Shown here: in pieces, positions 17,781 through 26,280 of the stretch
How positions within the stretch are numbered: the first letter of the stretch is position 1
How the letters are laid out: each line of letters starts with the position of its first letter
The notes under the pieces: generated by a model
What the model was told of the DNA's origin: nothing
Seen by the model: only the letters and a program-made list of their open reading frames with translations
Databases searched by the model: none
DNA from: a virus
Length of the DNA stretch: 26,418 nucleotides
IMG/VR virus record: IMGVR_UViG_3300037247_000644
Span: 1-26,418 of that record
Direction: 5' to 3' (one strand)
Made by a program: the position numbers and the translations under genes

Positions 17781-20197
17781 AAGCAAGCAAAAGTAACGGG
17801 AGCCTAGAAGATGAACTATCAGAAATTGAGCGTGCGTTTCATCAGCAATATCCAAACAGAGAGACGCCGATAGAGGTCTATTCTTGGGTAGCTGAAACTC
17901 ATGATGACTACATTATTGTCAGCATGGATGACGGCTATTACAGAGTGAACTATTCAGGAAGCGGTGACGACATTGAGTTTGCAGAACGGGGAGAATGGCA
18001 AGAAGTTGAAAGAAACACCACATGGGAAGCCAAGCGTTTACGAAGATTGAAAACCCTGAAATTCATTAAAGCAGACGAGGACGAACTTCATCTGGACGGC
18101 TATCTGGCACTCTGGGGGGGAGTCGATTCCGATGGCGAGCATTTTACCACCGAAACCGACTTTGAGAGTAGCTATACCAGGACAGGACACCTTAATGTCG
18201 ATTGGGAGCATGGGTTGGAACCGGATGAAGAAGAAGACGGAACCAAGATATTGCAACCCAACCGCGATGATGTGCTCGGCTATGTGGAGTGGATGACGGC
18301 TCGAAAAGACGATATAGGCTTACTCGCCCGCCATGTTCTAGACCGCCGAGAAAGATACGTTAGCGAATTTGTTGAACCACTATCTAGGGCTGGGCTGATA
18401 GGCAGCTCGACAGAAGCTATCCAAACCAAGGTCAAGAAAAAAGAGGACGGCACGATAACCGTCTGGCCATTAAAACGACAATCAATCACAGTTATGCCGG
18501 CTGAATCCCGGCTGATGACTGACCAGCAATTATCTATTATCAAATCGTTGGCAGAGCAATACCCACACCTAAAGGCGTATGTTCCAAAGGCGGCCGGTAC
18601 AGCCGCGACGAACGACGCGACGGCAGAAGGCAAGCAAAAGCCACAATCAAATTCCAAAGGGGAGAGTAAGATGACTGAAATTAACGAGGAATTGGTGGCT
18701 AAGATCGCGGCTGATGCTGCGGCCGCAGCTGTCAAAGCAGAGCGTGAGGCGCGTGCTGCTGAAGAGAAAACGCGGGCTGAACTTGAAGCCCACGATAAAG
18801 AAGTAGTCGAGGCGGCTATCAAGGCTTATCAAGAAGCCAATCCGCCAGAGGACAAGTTCGGAACCAACGTCAACGTGGCCAAGAATAGTGAAGCATGGCA
18901 GTTCGATAACTACTCTGCTGATGACCTGGCCGCCGTACTTGAGATCGTTGGATCAGCTACCGGGCGCAAGTCTGGGCTGGTTGAAAAAAGCGAGGCACAA
19001 CGACCGGCGCTTGTTAAAACTCTAGCCCTTCGCCTGGAATCAGATGAGGCTAAGGACGAAAGTAAGGTGAACATTGGCGGCGGGCGTGAAATAGACGTAC
19101 CTGGCCCGCTCAAGATGGCCAGTCGAGCTATGAAGGCTGCCGGTGTTAAGGCCAATGAGCTGAACTATTCGACTAACGCCGGGTTTGGAGATGAGTGGAT
19201 TGGCGTAGCCTATGGAGGACAACTATGGGAGGCCGTTCGAGAATCGGCACCAGTTGTTCAGATGGTACCGCAATTTGAGTTTCCACCTGGCGCTGAATCA
19301 CTGGTTATTCCAGTTGAGTCAACCGACCCTATCTGGTATCTAGTAGCTGAAGCTGCTGATCCTGGCGCAACGACCAGATTGACCTATACCGTACCGGCGA
19401 AAGCAGTAGCAACCGCTTCCAAGACCATGACTCTATCCAAATTGGGTAGTTCAACGCTCTACACTGGCGAAATGGTCGAGGGGTCGGTGTTACCGTTCGT
19501 GTCACAGTTACGAGCCCAGATTACATTATCTGCCGGCGAGTACTTGACCCATTCCATTATCGATGGTGATACGGAGACAGGTGCATCAGCCAATGTCAAT
19601 GATATTGCTTCAACGCCCGTGGGTAATGAGGCTTTCCTGGCATTCAACGGTTTCCGCAAATCGCCACTTGTCACTACCACGGGCAACAGCCGTGACGGTG
19701 GCGTAATATCAAGTAGCGATTTCCTGGAGACAGTTAAACTGATGGGTGTTGGCGGCAAGGTAGGTTATGACCGTCGCCGCGTATCGTTCATCATTGACCC
19801 CAACGTTAATTGGAAAGTTCTTGAGCTGGCTGACGTGAAGACAAAAGACGTATTCACTAACGCCACCCTAGAAAGCGGTGAGCTAGTTCAAATCTATGGC
19901 TATCCGGTTATCGTGTCTTACCAGATGCACTTTGCAAGCGTCGGGGTAAATACTGGATACGAGTATAAAACCGAATCCAGCGGCAAGATCGACCTGAATA
20001 CCGCTTCAGACAATACCAAAGGCGCAATACTGGCTGTTCGGTGGGACCACTGGAGATTAGGTTTCCGACGTCGAATCACGACCGAAGTTGCACGTATTCA
20101 GCGAGCCGATTCATGGGATATCACATCCATGATGAGAGCAGGACTGGCGCAGCGGGATACCGAGGCGAGTTCGATTTCTTATAACTTGACAGTTTAA
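17768..20197 (+). CDS. Prohead protease - scaffold - major capsid fusion protein
   Basis: An 809-residue protein combining three head functions that are usually encoded separately. Residues 35-86 form a small N-terminal domain. Residues 105-250 resemble the HK97-type (S78) prohead protease: candidates for the catalytic His (VDWEH, 148), Ser (LIGSSTEAI, 213-214) and an acidic residue near MPAE (246). Residues 302-360 form an Ala/Glu-rich coiled-coil scaffold (delta-like) domain. Residues about 370-809 match an HK97-fold capsid protein, with WIGVAYGGQLWEAVRESAPV, FEFPPGAESLVIP and a C-terminal RWDHWRLGFRRRITTEV. It would be cut by its own protease. ATG 17768 follows GGGGGTGAG; a second start inside is listed separately. 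Confidence 0.8.
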   Translation: MEPLKASKSNGSLEDELSEIERAFHQQYPNRETPIEVYSWVAETHDDYIIVSMDDGYYRVNYSGSGDDIEFAERGEWQEVERNTTWEAKRLRRLKTLKFIKADEDELHLDGYLALWGGVDSDGEHFTTETDFESSYTRTGHLNVDWEHGLEPDEEEDGTKILQPNRDDVLGYVEWMTARKDDIGLLARHVLDRRERYVSEFVEPLSRAGLIGSSTEAIQTKVKKKEDGTITVWPLKRQSITVMPAESRLMTDQQLSIIKSLAEQYPHLKAYVPKAAGTAATNDATAEGKQKPQSNSKGESKMTEINEELVAKIAADAAAAAVKAEREARAAEEKTRAELEAHDKEVVEAAIKAYQEANPPEDKFGTNVNVAKNSEAWQFDNYSADDLAAVLEIVGSATGRKSGLVEKSEAQRPALVKTLALRLESDEAKDESKVNIGGGREIDVPGPLKMASRAMKAAGVKANELNYSTNAGFGDEWIGVAYGGQLWEAVRESAPVVQMVPQFEFPPGAESLVIPVESTDPIWYLVAEAADPGATTRLTYTVPAKAVATASKTMTLSKLGSSTLYTGEMVEGSVLPFVSQLRAQITLSAGEYLTHSIIDGDTETGASANVNDIASTPVGNEAFLAFNGFRKSPLVTTTGNSRDGGVISSSDFLETVKLMGVGGKVGYDRRRVSFIIDPNVNWKVLELADVKTKDVFTNATLESGELVQIYGYPVIVSYQMHFASVGVNTGYEYKTESSGKIDLNTASDNTKGAILAVRWDHWRLGFRRRITTEVARIQRADSWDITSMMRAGLAQRDTEASSISYNLTV
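18657..18673 (+). promoter_or_regulatory. Internal ribosome site for scaffold-capsid portion
   Basis: AAAGGGGAG (18657-18665) followed by ATG 18671 lies within the fusion gene, in frame (codon 302), at the junction of protease and scaffold domains. It would give a separate 508-residue scaffold-capsid protein, so capsid subunits could be made in excess over protease. Confidence 0.65.
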
Positions 20198-20221
20198 CAA
20201 CTCTGATATGAGAGCCTGATG

Positions 20222-20244
20222 GGGGTGGTCATAACGGCCACCCC
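20222..20244 (+). other. Hairpin between capsid and beta-helix genes
   Basis: GGGGTGG (20222-20228) pairs with CCACCCC (20238-20244). There is no T-run. It may stabilise the capsid mRNA end or modulate the ribosome site GGAGGCAAAGGAG that follows. Confidence 0.5.
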
Positions 20245-20263
20245 TGGAGGCAAAGGAGAACAA

Positions 20264-21196
20264 ATGGGTGACACTTATATTCTTAGAAAAGGCGTGGCAG
20301 AGCTCGATGACTTGGCCGATGGCTATCTGGCCCTTGGCCCGACCATTGGCGCCAAAAGTGTCTATTACGTAGAAGGCAACGCCGGCAACGATAGCAACTC
20401 GGGCTTGAGCTGGCCCGAAGCGTTCAAGACGCTGGCTGTGGCGCTTGCTGCGAGCCATGCCGATATCAGTAGTGGCAGCACTGGCTGGGCAGCACGCAAC
20501 GTTATCTATCTGAAAGCTGATCCAACGGCCGAGACGCTAACTGCGCTGGCACAGAAGACGACTGTGATCGGCGTCGGTTCAACCGACGGCATTGGTTCCG
20601 CTCGTGTTACTGGAGCGCATACGATCTCGGGCACCTATTCGGGAATGCACTTTGTTAATGTAGACTTTCTATGTGCGGCTGGCGCAACGACAATCTTCAC
20701 CTTACCTACTGGAGTCAGTGGCATAGAGTTTCACGGTTGCCGTTTCCTGGGATCGGCTGCAGCTAACGTTGCTGCTATTAAGGCGACGGCTGTTCATGGC
20801 CTGGTCGTTGATAATTGCCAGTTCATCGGCCATTGGGCTGATGCCGGCACATTCACGACCGCTGCAATAGACATTGCCACCGGAACAGCAAATCAAACGC
20901 AGATTCAAAATAGCACCTTCCAAGTAACTGGAACTGGGTTGGGCATTCGGGTGAACGCCGGCCGTTCGGGAGCGAATTCATTTATCAGGGATAACCTGTT
21001 TATGACCGCTGCTATGGCGATTGATGAGAACTCGGACACGTTCTACGTGGCCGACAATCGGATAATCGTAGGCGTCAATGCTGCAGCTGGCACATCAGTC
21101 GATATACCTGATCTGTTATCGGTGAATAACCTGGTGACAGGGAGCGACGGTAATACCCTACCTGTCCCGGCTTTTAATTCTGGATTCGGAGCTTAA
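20264..21196 (+). CDS. Right-handed beta-helix virion protein
   Basis: A 310-residue protein that looks like a parallel beta-helix. Its start (YYVEGNAGNDSNSGLSWPEA followed by FKTLAVAL) is the N-cap motif of pectate-lyase-like phage proteins. Repeated V-x-x-x-F and N/C ladders follow (GMHFVNVDFLC, IEFHGCRFLG, LVVDNCQFIG, TQIQNSTFQV, SFIRDNLF). It may decorate the capsid or form a fibre; an enzymatic role is not shown. AAAGGAG sets ATG 20264; the upstream start at 20219 overlaps a hairpin. It ends in a TAATG overlap with the next gene. Confidence 0.7.
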   Translation: MGDTYILRKGVAELDDLADGYLALGPTIGAKSVYYVEGNAGNDSNSGLSWPEAFKTLAVALAASHADISSGSTGWAARNVIYLKADPTAETLTALAQKTTVIGVGSTDGIGSARVTGAHTISGTYSGMHFVNVDFLCAAGATTIFTLPTGVSGIEFHGCRFLGSAAANVAAIKATAVHGLVVDNCQFIGHWADAGTFTTAAIDIATGTANQTQIQNSTFQVTGTGLGIRVNAGRSGANSFIRDNLFMTAAMAIDENSDTFYVADNRIIVGVNAAAGTSVDIPDLLSVNNLVTGSDGNTLPVPAFNSGFGA

Positions 21197-21510
21197 TGAT
21201 AATACGGTTTCTCGTTGACTATCGAGGCGTATTAACAAACGAAAAGTTTTACGAGGCGGGGGCAGTAGTCGAACTGGCTAAAGCCTCCGTCCTTGTATCT
21301 GATGGCCGCGCTGTATACGTTGACAAAAGCCCGCCATCTATCCCTGCAAACCACGAGCCGGTAAAGGCTGTTGCTTTGGGCTTTATTTTAGGCGGATTGA
21401 ACGTCCAGCAACTCAAAGGCATGGCGAAGACGGCGGGTATTAAAGGATATGGCCGTATGCGACGCGGCACACTAATTAAGAAATTAGAGGAGAACGATGC
21501 CGTTAATTAA
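21196..21510 (+). CDS. Small protein with Rho-N/SAP-like C-terminus
   Basis: A 104-residue protein with a beta-rich N-terminal half (MIIRFLVDYRGVLTNEKFYE) and a C-terminal helix-loop-helix NVQQLKGMAKTAGIKGYGRM followed by RRGTLIKKLEEN. The latter follows the pattern of Rho-N, SAP or HeH motifs that bind nucleic acid or proteins. Similar proteins occur in head or tail operons; its exact role is unknown. The start overlaps the previous stop by one base. Confidence 0.6.
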   Translation: MIIRFLVDYRGVLTNEKFYEAGAVVELAKASVLVSDGRAVYVDKSPPSIPANHEPVKAVALGFILGGLNVQQLKGMAKTAGIKGYGRMRRGTLIKKLEENDAVN

Positions 21511-21715
21511 TGGTACTGCCATTTCTAAAATGGCCCGTCCACCCCGCCCTGGCGCTAACTCTAGTTGTTATCAAGGTGTCGTGTCGATGGTGGCAGGGCA
21601 AGAAATTAAACTTGAAACGTCACCTGATGGGGAAGAATTGCTCGCGATCACCTGTCCAGAAGGAAAGGTGTGGCGTGTATCCGTTCGTGTGGACCTGGCA
21701 ATAGATGACGCATAA
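21497..21715 (+). CDS. Hypothetical virion-operon protein, 72 residues
   Basis: A mostly beta protein (GVVSMVAGQEIKLETSPDGE, then LLAITCPEGKVWRVSVRVDL) of unknown function. GAGGAG precedes ATG 21497, and its stop overlaps the next start by one base. Its context suggests a structural role. Confidence 0.55.
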   Translation: MPLINGTAISKMARPPRPGANSSCYQGVVSMVAGQEIKLETSPDGEELLAITCPEGKVWRVSVRVDLAIDDA

Positions 21716-22707
21716 TGCCTTTTTATGACGGTAGTGGCAGGTCTGGTACACAGTGGAAGAAATCTACGGGCGCCGGTACTAATGCTGACCCGTTCATTGA
21801 AGAAGTCAAACTCGGCGCCGGCGATAATAACATTGGCAATGTTGGCATTCTGAGCATCGCGGCCAGCAATAATAATATCGGCGATGTTGACGTAAAGCTG
21901 ATAGATGAAAACGGCACAGCATACGGTGTTAAGCATGTTGATAATAAGCCGCGGGTATCGGCCATGCCATACTATGTCGACATCGCAGAAGGTAATGTAC
22001 CTAACCACACGGCGGTTAATAAGTTTGGGCATAACAGCGCGGTGGCTGGAACGCTCGAAATTATCTGGGATTACAGCGGCACTTATGAATATCTGGCTGA
22101 CGATACCTTTGCGACGATGTACATATCAAGCGATGCGGCGGCGGATCAGAGTATGACTTATGAAGTTGGGGGGTTGGATAGTGATTATAACTATTCGGCC
22201 GTGACGGTCACGCTAGACGGAAGCGATGGCCGCACTTTCGTCGCCCTAACATCCGGCGCAACCGATAATAAATGGTGGCGAATATTCCGGGCGCTGAATA
22301 CATCAGGAACGGTAGCCGCCGGGAACATTTACATTAGCAAGAGTAATACCGATGTTGGCGGCAACGGTATACCAGACGATACAGATGATATTCAGGCCCA
22401 GATTAAAATAGGTCTGGAACAGACATTGATGGCTATTTGGAGCTGCCCGGTTGATAACGTGGCATTCCTAACGCATTATTATGCTGCCACTTCAACTAAT
22501 AAGATATCCGAAGTTCACTTATACGTTCGCCCCTTTGGCGGTGTCTTTAACATTAAGCACGTTATCACTATCAATCAGGGCGCCGATAGACATAGATTTG
22601 ACTTTCCAATACCTATTGGAGCCAAGAGTGATGTCAAAGTGATGGCACTAGCTACCGGTGGCGGTGGTGATGTATCGGCCGGTTTTGATTTATGGTTTGA
22701 AACATGA
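21715..22707 (+). CDS. Virion structural protein, 330 residues
   Basis: A protein with the pattern of common environmental-phage virion proteins. It includes an N-terminal linker (DPFIEEVKLGAGDNNIGNVG), IAEGNVPNHTAVNKFGHN, IWDYSGTYEYLADDTFATMY and a QTLMAIWSCP segment. It should be a trimeric or decoration protein of head or tail; no enzymatic motifs are visible. It is immediately coupled to the neighbours on both sides. Confidence 0.65.
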   Translation: MPFYDGSGRSGTQWKKSTGAGTNADPFIEEVKLGAGDNNIGNVGILSIAASNNNIGDVDVKLIDENGTAYGVKHVDNKPRVSAMPYYVDIAEGNVPNHTAVNKFGHNSAVAGTLEIIWDYSGTYEYLADDTFATMYISSDAAADQSMTYEVGGLDSDYNYSAVTVTLDGSDGRTFVALTSGATDNKWWRIFRALNTSGTVAAGNIYISKSNTDVGGNGIPDDTDDIQAQIKIGLEQTLMAIWSCPVDNVAFLTHYYAATSTNKISEVHLYVRPFGGVFNIKHVITINQGADRHRFDFPIPIGAKSDVKVMALATGGGGDVSAGFDLWFET

Positions 22708-22856
22708 TCGAATTATTACTAGCGGCGATTTTAGGATTGGTGTTATTGCAGTGGTTTGGCATAACGCCAGGCTCCGTTAGGGATTATGTAGGTTGGCGCT
22801 GGAGAGAAATAAGGCGCCGGTTTGGTAACTACCGGGCGCGGCGCAGGAAAGGATAA
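22704..22856 (+). CDS. Small membrane-anchored protein with Arg-rich tail
   Basis: A 50-residue protein: an N-terminal hydrophobic helix (MIELLLAAILGLVLLQWFGI) and a basic C-terminal tail (RREIRRR-type, RARRRKG end). The start overlaps the preceding stop by four bases. The layout resembles a membrane-anchored peptide; role unknown. Confidence 0.5.
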   Translation: MIELLLAAILGLVLLQWFGITPGSVRDYVGWRWREIRRRFGNYRARRRKG

Positions 22857-22860
22857 GACT

Positions 22861-23253
22861 ATGATGAAAGACCCGATTAGATTGATTGGCGCAGTAACAT
22901 CTGGGGGCGCTGGCACTTTTACGTCTGAACGGCCTTTGTTGGGCCGGCTATATGCAGTCGAGTGGGTTGATGGCGACCTAGCCGACAATAACACGGCTGT
23001 TCTATCGGTCACAGAAACCGACAGCGGTGTGGATCAGGTGTTACACACACAGGTAGCTGGAGAAGGTGACGCTGATGGCTGGTGGTATCCGCGCGTTAAA
23101 GTACATGACCTGAGCGCCGTTAACCTTTATTACAACGACGAAAGCGATGAAGAGGTTCAAGACTATGCCGTTGTAAATGGCTATCTTGAATTAGTGATCG
23201 CAGCTGGTGGGGTATCTAAAACCGGTGGCTGTATCGTGTACCTAATAGATTGA
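22861..23253 (+). CDS. Hypothetical virion-operon protein, 130 residues
   Basis: A beta-rich protein of unknown function (TSERPLLGRLYAVEWVDGDL, YPRVKVHDLSAVNLYYNDES). AGGAAAGGA precedes the two adjacent ATGs at 22861 and 22864. It sits among structural genes and resembles small phage proteins of about the same size that contribute to heads or tails. Confidence 0.6.
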   Translation: MMKDPIRLIGAVTSGGAGTFTSERPLLGRLYAVEWVDGDLADNNTAVLSVTETDSGVDQVLHTQVAGEGDADGWWYPRVKVHDLSAVNLYYNDESDEEVQDYAVVNGYLELVIAAGGVSKTGGCIVYLID

Positions 23254-23272
23254 GCTAAAGGGATTTTAACCA

Positions 23273-23362
23273 ATGCCTGCGCCTTCATATCAGCAAACAC
23301 AATCCCAGGAAAGTCCTGTTGTACGGCGTAAGATGGCAAGGCGTAAAGCCTGGAGGTATTAA
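23273..23362 (+). CDS. Tiny basic ORF, 29 residues
   Basis: A 29-residue frame with a Gln/Ser-rich start (SYQQTQSQES) and a basic end (RRKMARRKAWRY). AAAGGG lies about 10 bases upstream. Its stop overlaps the next ATG (TAATG), and GGAGG for the next gene lies within its final codons, consistent with translational coupling. Confidence 0.45.
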   Translation: MPAPSYQQTQSQESPVVRRKMARRKAWRY

Positions 23363-23637
23363 TGGGACTACTTGATAGATTACTCGGGGATGAAGATCCT
23401 AATTTATCGGTTCATGCTTTTGCTGCTGCCCTTGCAGAATACGAACGTGGGGCAGTAACAGGGGCGCAAGTTGTAAGTGCTTTTAATCTAACAGGGGCAG
23501 AGGCAACCAGATTACAAGATTTTCTGGATAACATTGACTCAGCAGGACTGACAAGGGCAATTATCGACGACGTTCTGATTCTTGGCACTGAGGGTTATTA
23601 TTCCAAAGCAATAGTCCAGAGTAGGCTCGGTGTGTAA
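23362..23637 (+). CDS. Conserved small virion-operon protein
   Basis: A 91-residue helical protein. NLSVHAFAAALAEYERGAVT, followed by GAQVVSAFNLTGAEATRL, belongs to a pattern found in many phage head or tail regions, where 'sVHaf-aal-ey-rG' is followed by a helix with 'nL'. No function is assigned. The start is coupled to the tiny ORF upstream by TAATG. Confidence 0.6.
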   Translation: MGLLDRLLGDEDPNLSVHAFAAALAEYERGAVTGAQVVSAFNLTGAEATRLQDFLDNIDSAGLTRAIIDDVLILGTEGYYSKAIVQSRLGV

Positions 23638-25473
23638 ATGGGTATAACAGTGGTGACTACTCGAGTAGCGGCAACGGTTGATACTGCTCCATATACGCAA
23701 GATATTACCACGCCCGATCTCGGTGAGTTATTTCCAAAGGGTGCGTTAATAATCGTCACAAAAGCGACAGTCGATGGGACGGCAGTAGACGATGCCGTTT
23801 TTAGTTGGGGTGCGGCGACAGGAGCAGCGAACGAATGGGTTACTTCTTTTACCAGCGATCACAATCTCGCGACATCTAATTCTTATAATGTTTGGGACTC
23901 AAGCAAGTGTATTAAACTTTTAAATCCTACCGACGGAACAATAGATGGGGAGGCAGAATTTTCTGCCTGGATTACAAATGGAATCCGCATTAATTGGACA
24001 AATGCGCCAGCCGCTGCATATCTCATAACAGTTGTCCTAGTTGCCGGAACTGATTTATTAGTTCACGCAAACAACAGCGGCGATTTAGACAATATACTAA
24101 ATCACGAAACCGATATTACTGCTCCAGGCTTTACACCAGATATTATTATAACGGGAATGACAAAAGGAACCGGCGGCCAAGAGGGATCGTCGCGAGGGAG
24201 CGGATGGTTTGGCCATGGGTTTGTTCACTTTGACGGTGATTCCACAATCACACAGCGTGGGTTAGGGATCTGCTGGAGAGATGGTCGGAACACAACCACT
24301 AACAATATGTTCATGCGAGATGATGCCGGTTGTGTCTGGGCGAATTTAGGCAACAACGTGGATTTCTGGCTGGAATTTAGCGATTTTGACGCCAATGGAT
24401 TCTCTGTCACAACTAGAAATGACGGTGGCAATAACCAAGTCATGAACTATTTGGCGCTGAGTTTTGGCGGCGCTGTTGATAGTTGGGTAGGAACCCACAC
24501 AACACCGACTGGTGTCAATGGTGATACTAGTGATGCAGGGCCTAGCTTTATACCACAAGCTGTCTTGCTGATACCGAATTTGGGCGAGGCATGGAATACA
24601 GGATATGTTGATAACCGTAGTGGCTCCCATGCTTTTTCTGTTTTTGATGCTGATGATGAATATGCAAACTCGACCAGCGACGAAGATAATGTAGGGACAA
24701 CAAATTCCCAAAGTTTAAGTGATGATCGAGCTGTGGCATTACCTGATGACGATGGAGCGTTGGATATTGAGGCGACATTTGTTTCATTCGATGCGAATGG
24801 TTGGACGTTAAATTACAGCAATGCGCCAGCAGCGGCAAAATTATGGCCTGCATTAGCGATTGAAGAAGAGGCAGGGGGGGTATCTTATACCCTGACTGCC
24901 GTTCAAGGTTCTCTAACCCTAACCGGGCAAGCCATAACACTGCCTGTAGCGCGGCAACTGACATCTGCTCAGGGGTCGCTGACGCTAACAGGCCAAACTG
25001 CACTGCTGCCACTTAATAGAATGCTTACGGCAAGTCAGGGCTCTTATGTTCTGTCGGGGCAGGCGGTAGGACTGGATTTTTCTGGTGGGGCAACACTGGT
25101 TGCAGCCCAGGGGTCTTACGCCTTATCTGGGCAAGCCATGACGCCAACAATAGCGGTGTACCTTGCGATGGCACAGGGGGCGTATGTATTAAGCGGCCAA
25201 ACTGCACTGCTGCCACTTAGTCGGTTATTGACGGCGGCTCAGGGCGCGTATGTCCTATCGGGCCAAGATATGCTATTGACAATTGCCATGATACTTACGG
25301 CAGCCCAGGGGTCTTACGTGCTAAGTGGCCAAGATATTACCTTGTTCACAGGGATTCTATTTGGAGATCCCGATAATACCACCTTCATATTCTTTAGGGA
25401 TGGGCGTAGCTTTGCATTATTCAGGGACCGTCGAAGCTATGTTGAATTTAATGATAGGCGGACGAAAGCCTAG
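23638..25473 (+). CDS. Fibre-like virion protein with tandem repeats
   Basis: A 611-residue protein. The N-terminal 410 residues contain similar beta-rich segments, recognisable by GIRINWTNAPAAAYL (116-130), DANGFSVTTRNDGG and GWTLNYSNAPAAAKL (388-402), suggesting a duplicated fold. Residues 417-573 carry seven repeats of about 22 residues with core LTAAQGSYVLSGQ. The C-terminus adds short FRDxRS-type repeats. Such proteins often form fibres or whiskers on head or tail. It has no evident enzymatic motif and starts directly after the previous stop. Confidence 0.65.
   Translation: MGITVVTTRVAATVDTAPYTQDITTPDLGELFPKGALIIVTKATVDGTAVDDAVFSWGAATGAANEWVTSFTSDHNLATSNSYNVWDSSKCIKLLNPTDGTIDGEAEFSAWITNGIRINWTNAPAAAYLITVVLVAGTDLLVHANNSGDLDNILNHETDITAPGFTPDIIITGMTKGTGGQEGSSRGSGWFGHGFVHFDGDSTITQRGLGICWRDGRNTTTNNMFMRDDAGCVWANLGNNVDFWLEFSDFDANGFSVTTRNDGGNNQVMNYLALSFGGAVDSWVGTHTTPTGVNGDTSDAGPSFIPQAVLLIPNLGEAWNTGYVDNRSGSHAFSVFDADDEYANSTSDEDNVGTTNSQSLSDDRAVALPDDDGALDIEATFVSFDANGWTLNYSNAPAAAKLWPALAIEEEAGGVSYTLTAVQGSLTLTGQAITLPVARQLTSAQGSLTLTGQTALLPLNRMLTASQGSYVLSGQAVGLDFSGGATLVAAQGSYALSGQAMTPTIAVYLAMAQGAYVLSGQTALLPLSRLLTAAQGAYVLSGQDMLLTIAMILTAAQGSYVLSGQDITLFTGILFGDPDNTTFIFFRDGRSFALFRDRRSYVEFNDRRTKA
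24889..25356 (+). repeat. Seven tandem coding repeats
   Basis: Seven in-frame units of about 22 codons with core sequences such as LTAAQGAYVLSGQ and LTASQGSYVLSGQ. The first two read SLTLTGQ rather than SYVLSGQ, and the TALLPL spacer occurs in units 2 and 5, hinting at unequal copying. Confidence 0.85.
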
Positions 25474-25484
25474 GGGAGAATACT

Positions 25485-25922
25485 ATGGCAGCTTACGTAA
25501 AGATTAATGATTTTGTTGAACACGTAGCAGAAAAGGAACACGACTTGGGAGCGGATCAATTAGTCGTTGCTCTATCAAATACCGCTCCAGGCGCGGAGTC
25601 TCCTGTCCCAACTGCAGACGGCAATGGAGAGCTGGCGAACATTACGCAAATCTCTTATACCAATCTGAGCAGCCGTAATATTACCACATCAACCAGCGCT
25701 CAGACCTCGGGAACATATAAGCTGGTTCTAACCGATCTGGTTCTAACTGCATCGGGATCCGTTGCGACATTCAGATATATCTATATTTATAATGACGCTG
25801 GTACTACGCCGACAGATCCTCTTATTTGCCATTATGATTATGGGAGCGCCCTGACATTGGAAAATGGCGATTCGTTGACCCTAGATTTTGATGGTTCAAA
25901 TGGCTTGTTACAAATAGCATAA
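25485..25922 (+). CDS. Conserved phage virion protein (AAYVKINDF type)
   Basis: A 145-residue protein with the pattern of a widespread small virion family. It opens MAAYVKINDFVEHVAEKEHD and continues VVALSNTAPGAESPVPTADG, TSGTYKLVLTDLVLTASGSV and TFRYIYIYNDAGTTPTDPLI, ending LDFDGSNGLLQIA. It is expected to be structural; its exact place is unknown. GGGGAG sets ATG 25485. Confidence 0.7.
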   Translation: MAAYVKINDFVEHVAEKEHDLGADQLVVALSNTAPGAESPVPTADGNGELANITQISYTNLSSRNITTSTSAQTSGTYKLVLTDLVLTASGSVATFRYIYIYNDAGTTPTDPLICHYDYGSALTLENGDSLTLDFDGSNGLLQIA

Positions 25923-25938
25923 TATAAAGGAGTAAAAC

Positions 25939-26274
25939 ATGGCTAAATTACATGAAGTTCAAGCTGAATTGGCTAACGCCATAGCCGCATATAATGCGCT
26001 TATTGACCCTAGGCCATCAGAGCGTAAACCTATAAAAGAAAAGGTTGAAACGCTTCGAGCTGACTTACAAGAGCTTTTGATCGTAGGCGCAGAATCATGC
26101 CCTGAATGTAGTCAGCTTCCCTTTGGTATTGAACAGCCTTACGCCTATGAGATTTGCTGCTTATCTGAATCTTGCTCATCGAAAAACTATTTGCCAAAGG
26201 GTCGGAGGGCGCAGGGGCGCACAATCGAACAAGCAGTTGATAACTGGAACGCTGAAAGCTATATCCAGAAGTAG
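25939..26274 (+). CDS. Lar-like zinc protein with coiled-coil start
   Basis: A 111-residue protein. An N-terminal helical region (LHEVQAELANAIAAYNALI, then KVETLRADLQELLI) precedes a Cys-rich domain: SCPECSQL, then CCLSESCSS and a closing EQAVDNWNAES. Two CxxC-like pairs followed by a helix ending in 'WN' is the pattern of restriction-alleviation (Lar) zinc domains. Anti-restriction activity is an inference only; it may simply bind metal. AAAGGAG precedes ATG 25939. Confidence 0.55.
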   Translation: MAKLHEVQAELANAIAAYNALIDPRPSERKPIKEKVETLRADLQELLIVGAESCPECSQLPFGIEQPYAYEICCLSESCSSKNYLPKGRRAQGRTIEQAVDNWNAESYIQK

Positions 26275-26280
26275 GTTAAC

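Noticed and set aside
20186-20212. A promoter before the beta-helix gene (TTGACA ... TATGAG)
   Set aside because: The spacer is only 15 bases and the -10 is poor; the TTGACA is the coding end of the capsid gene.
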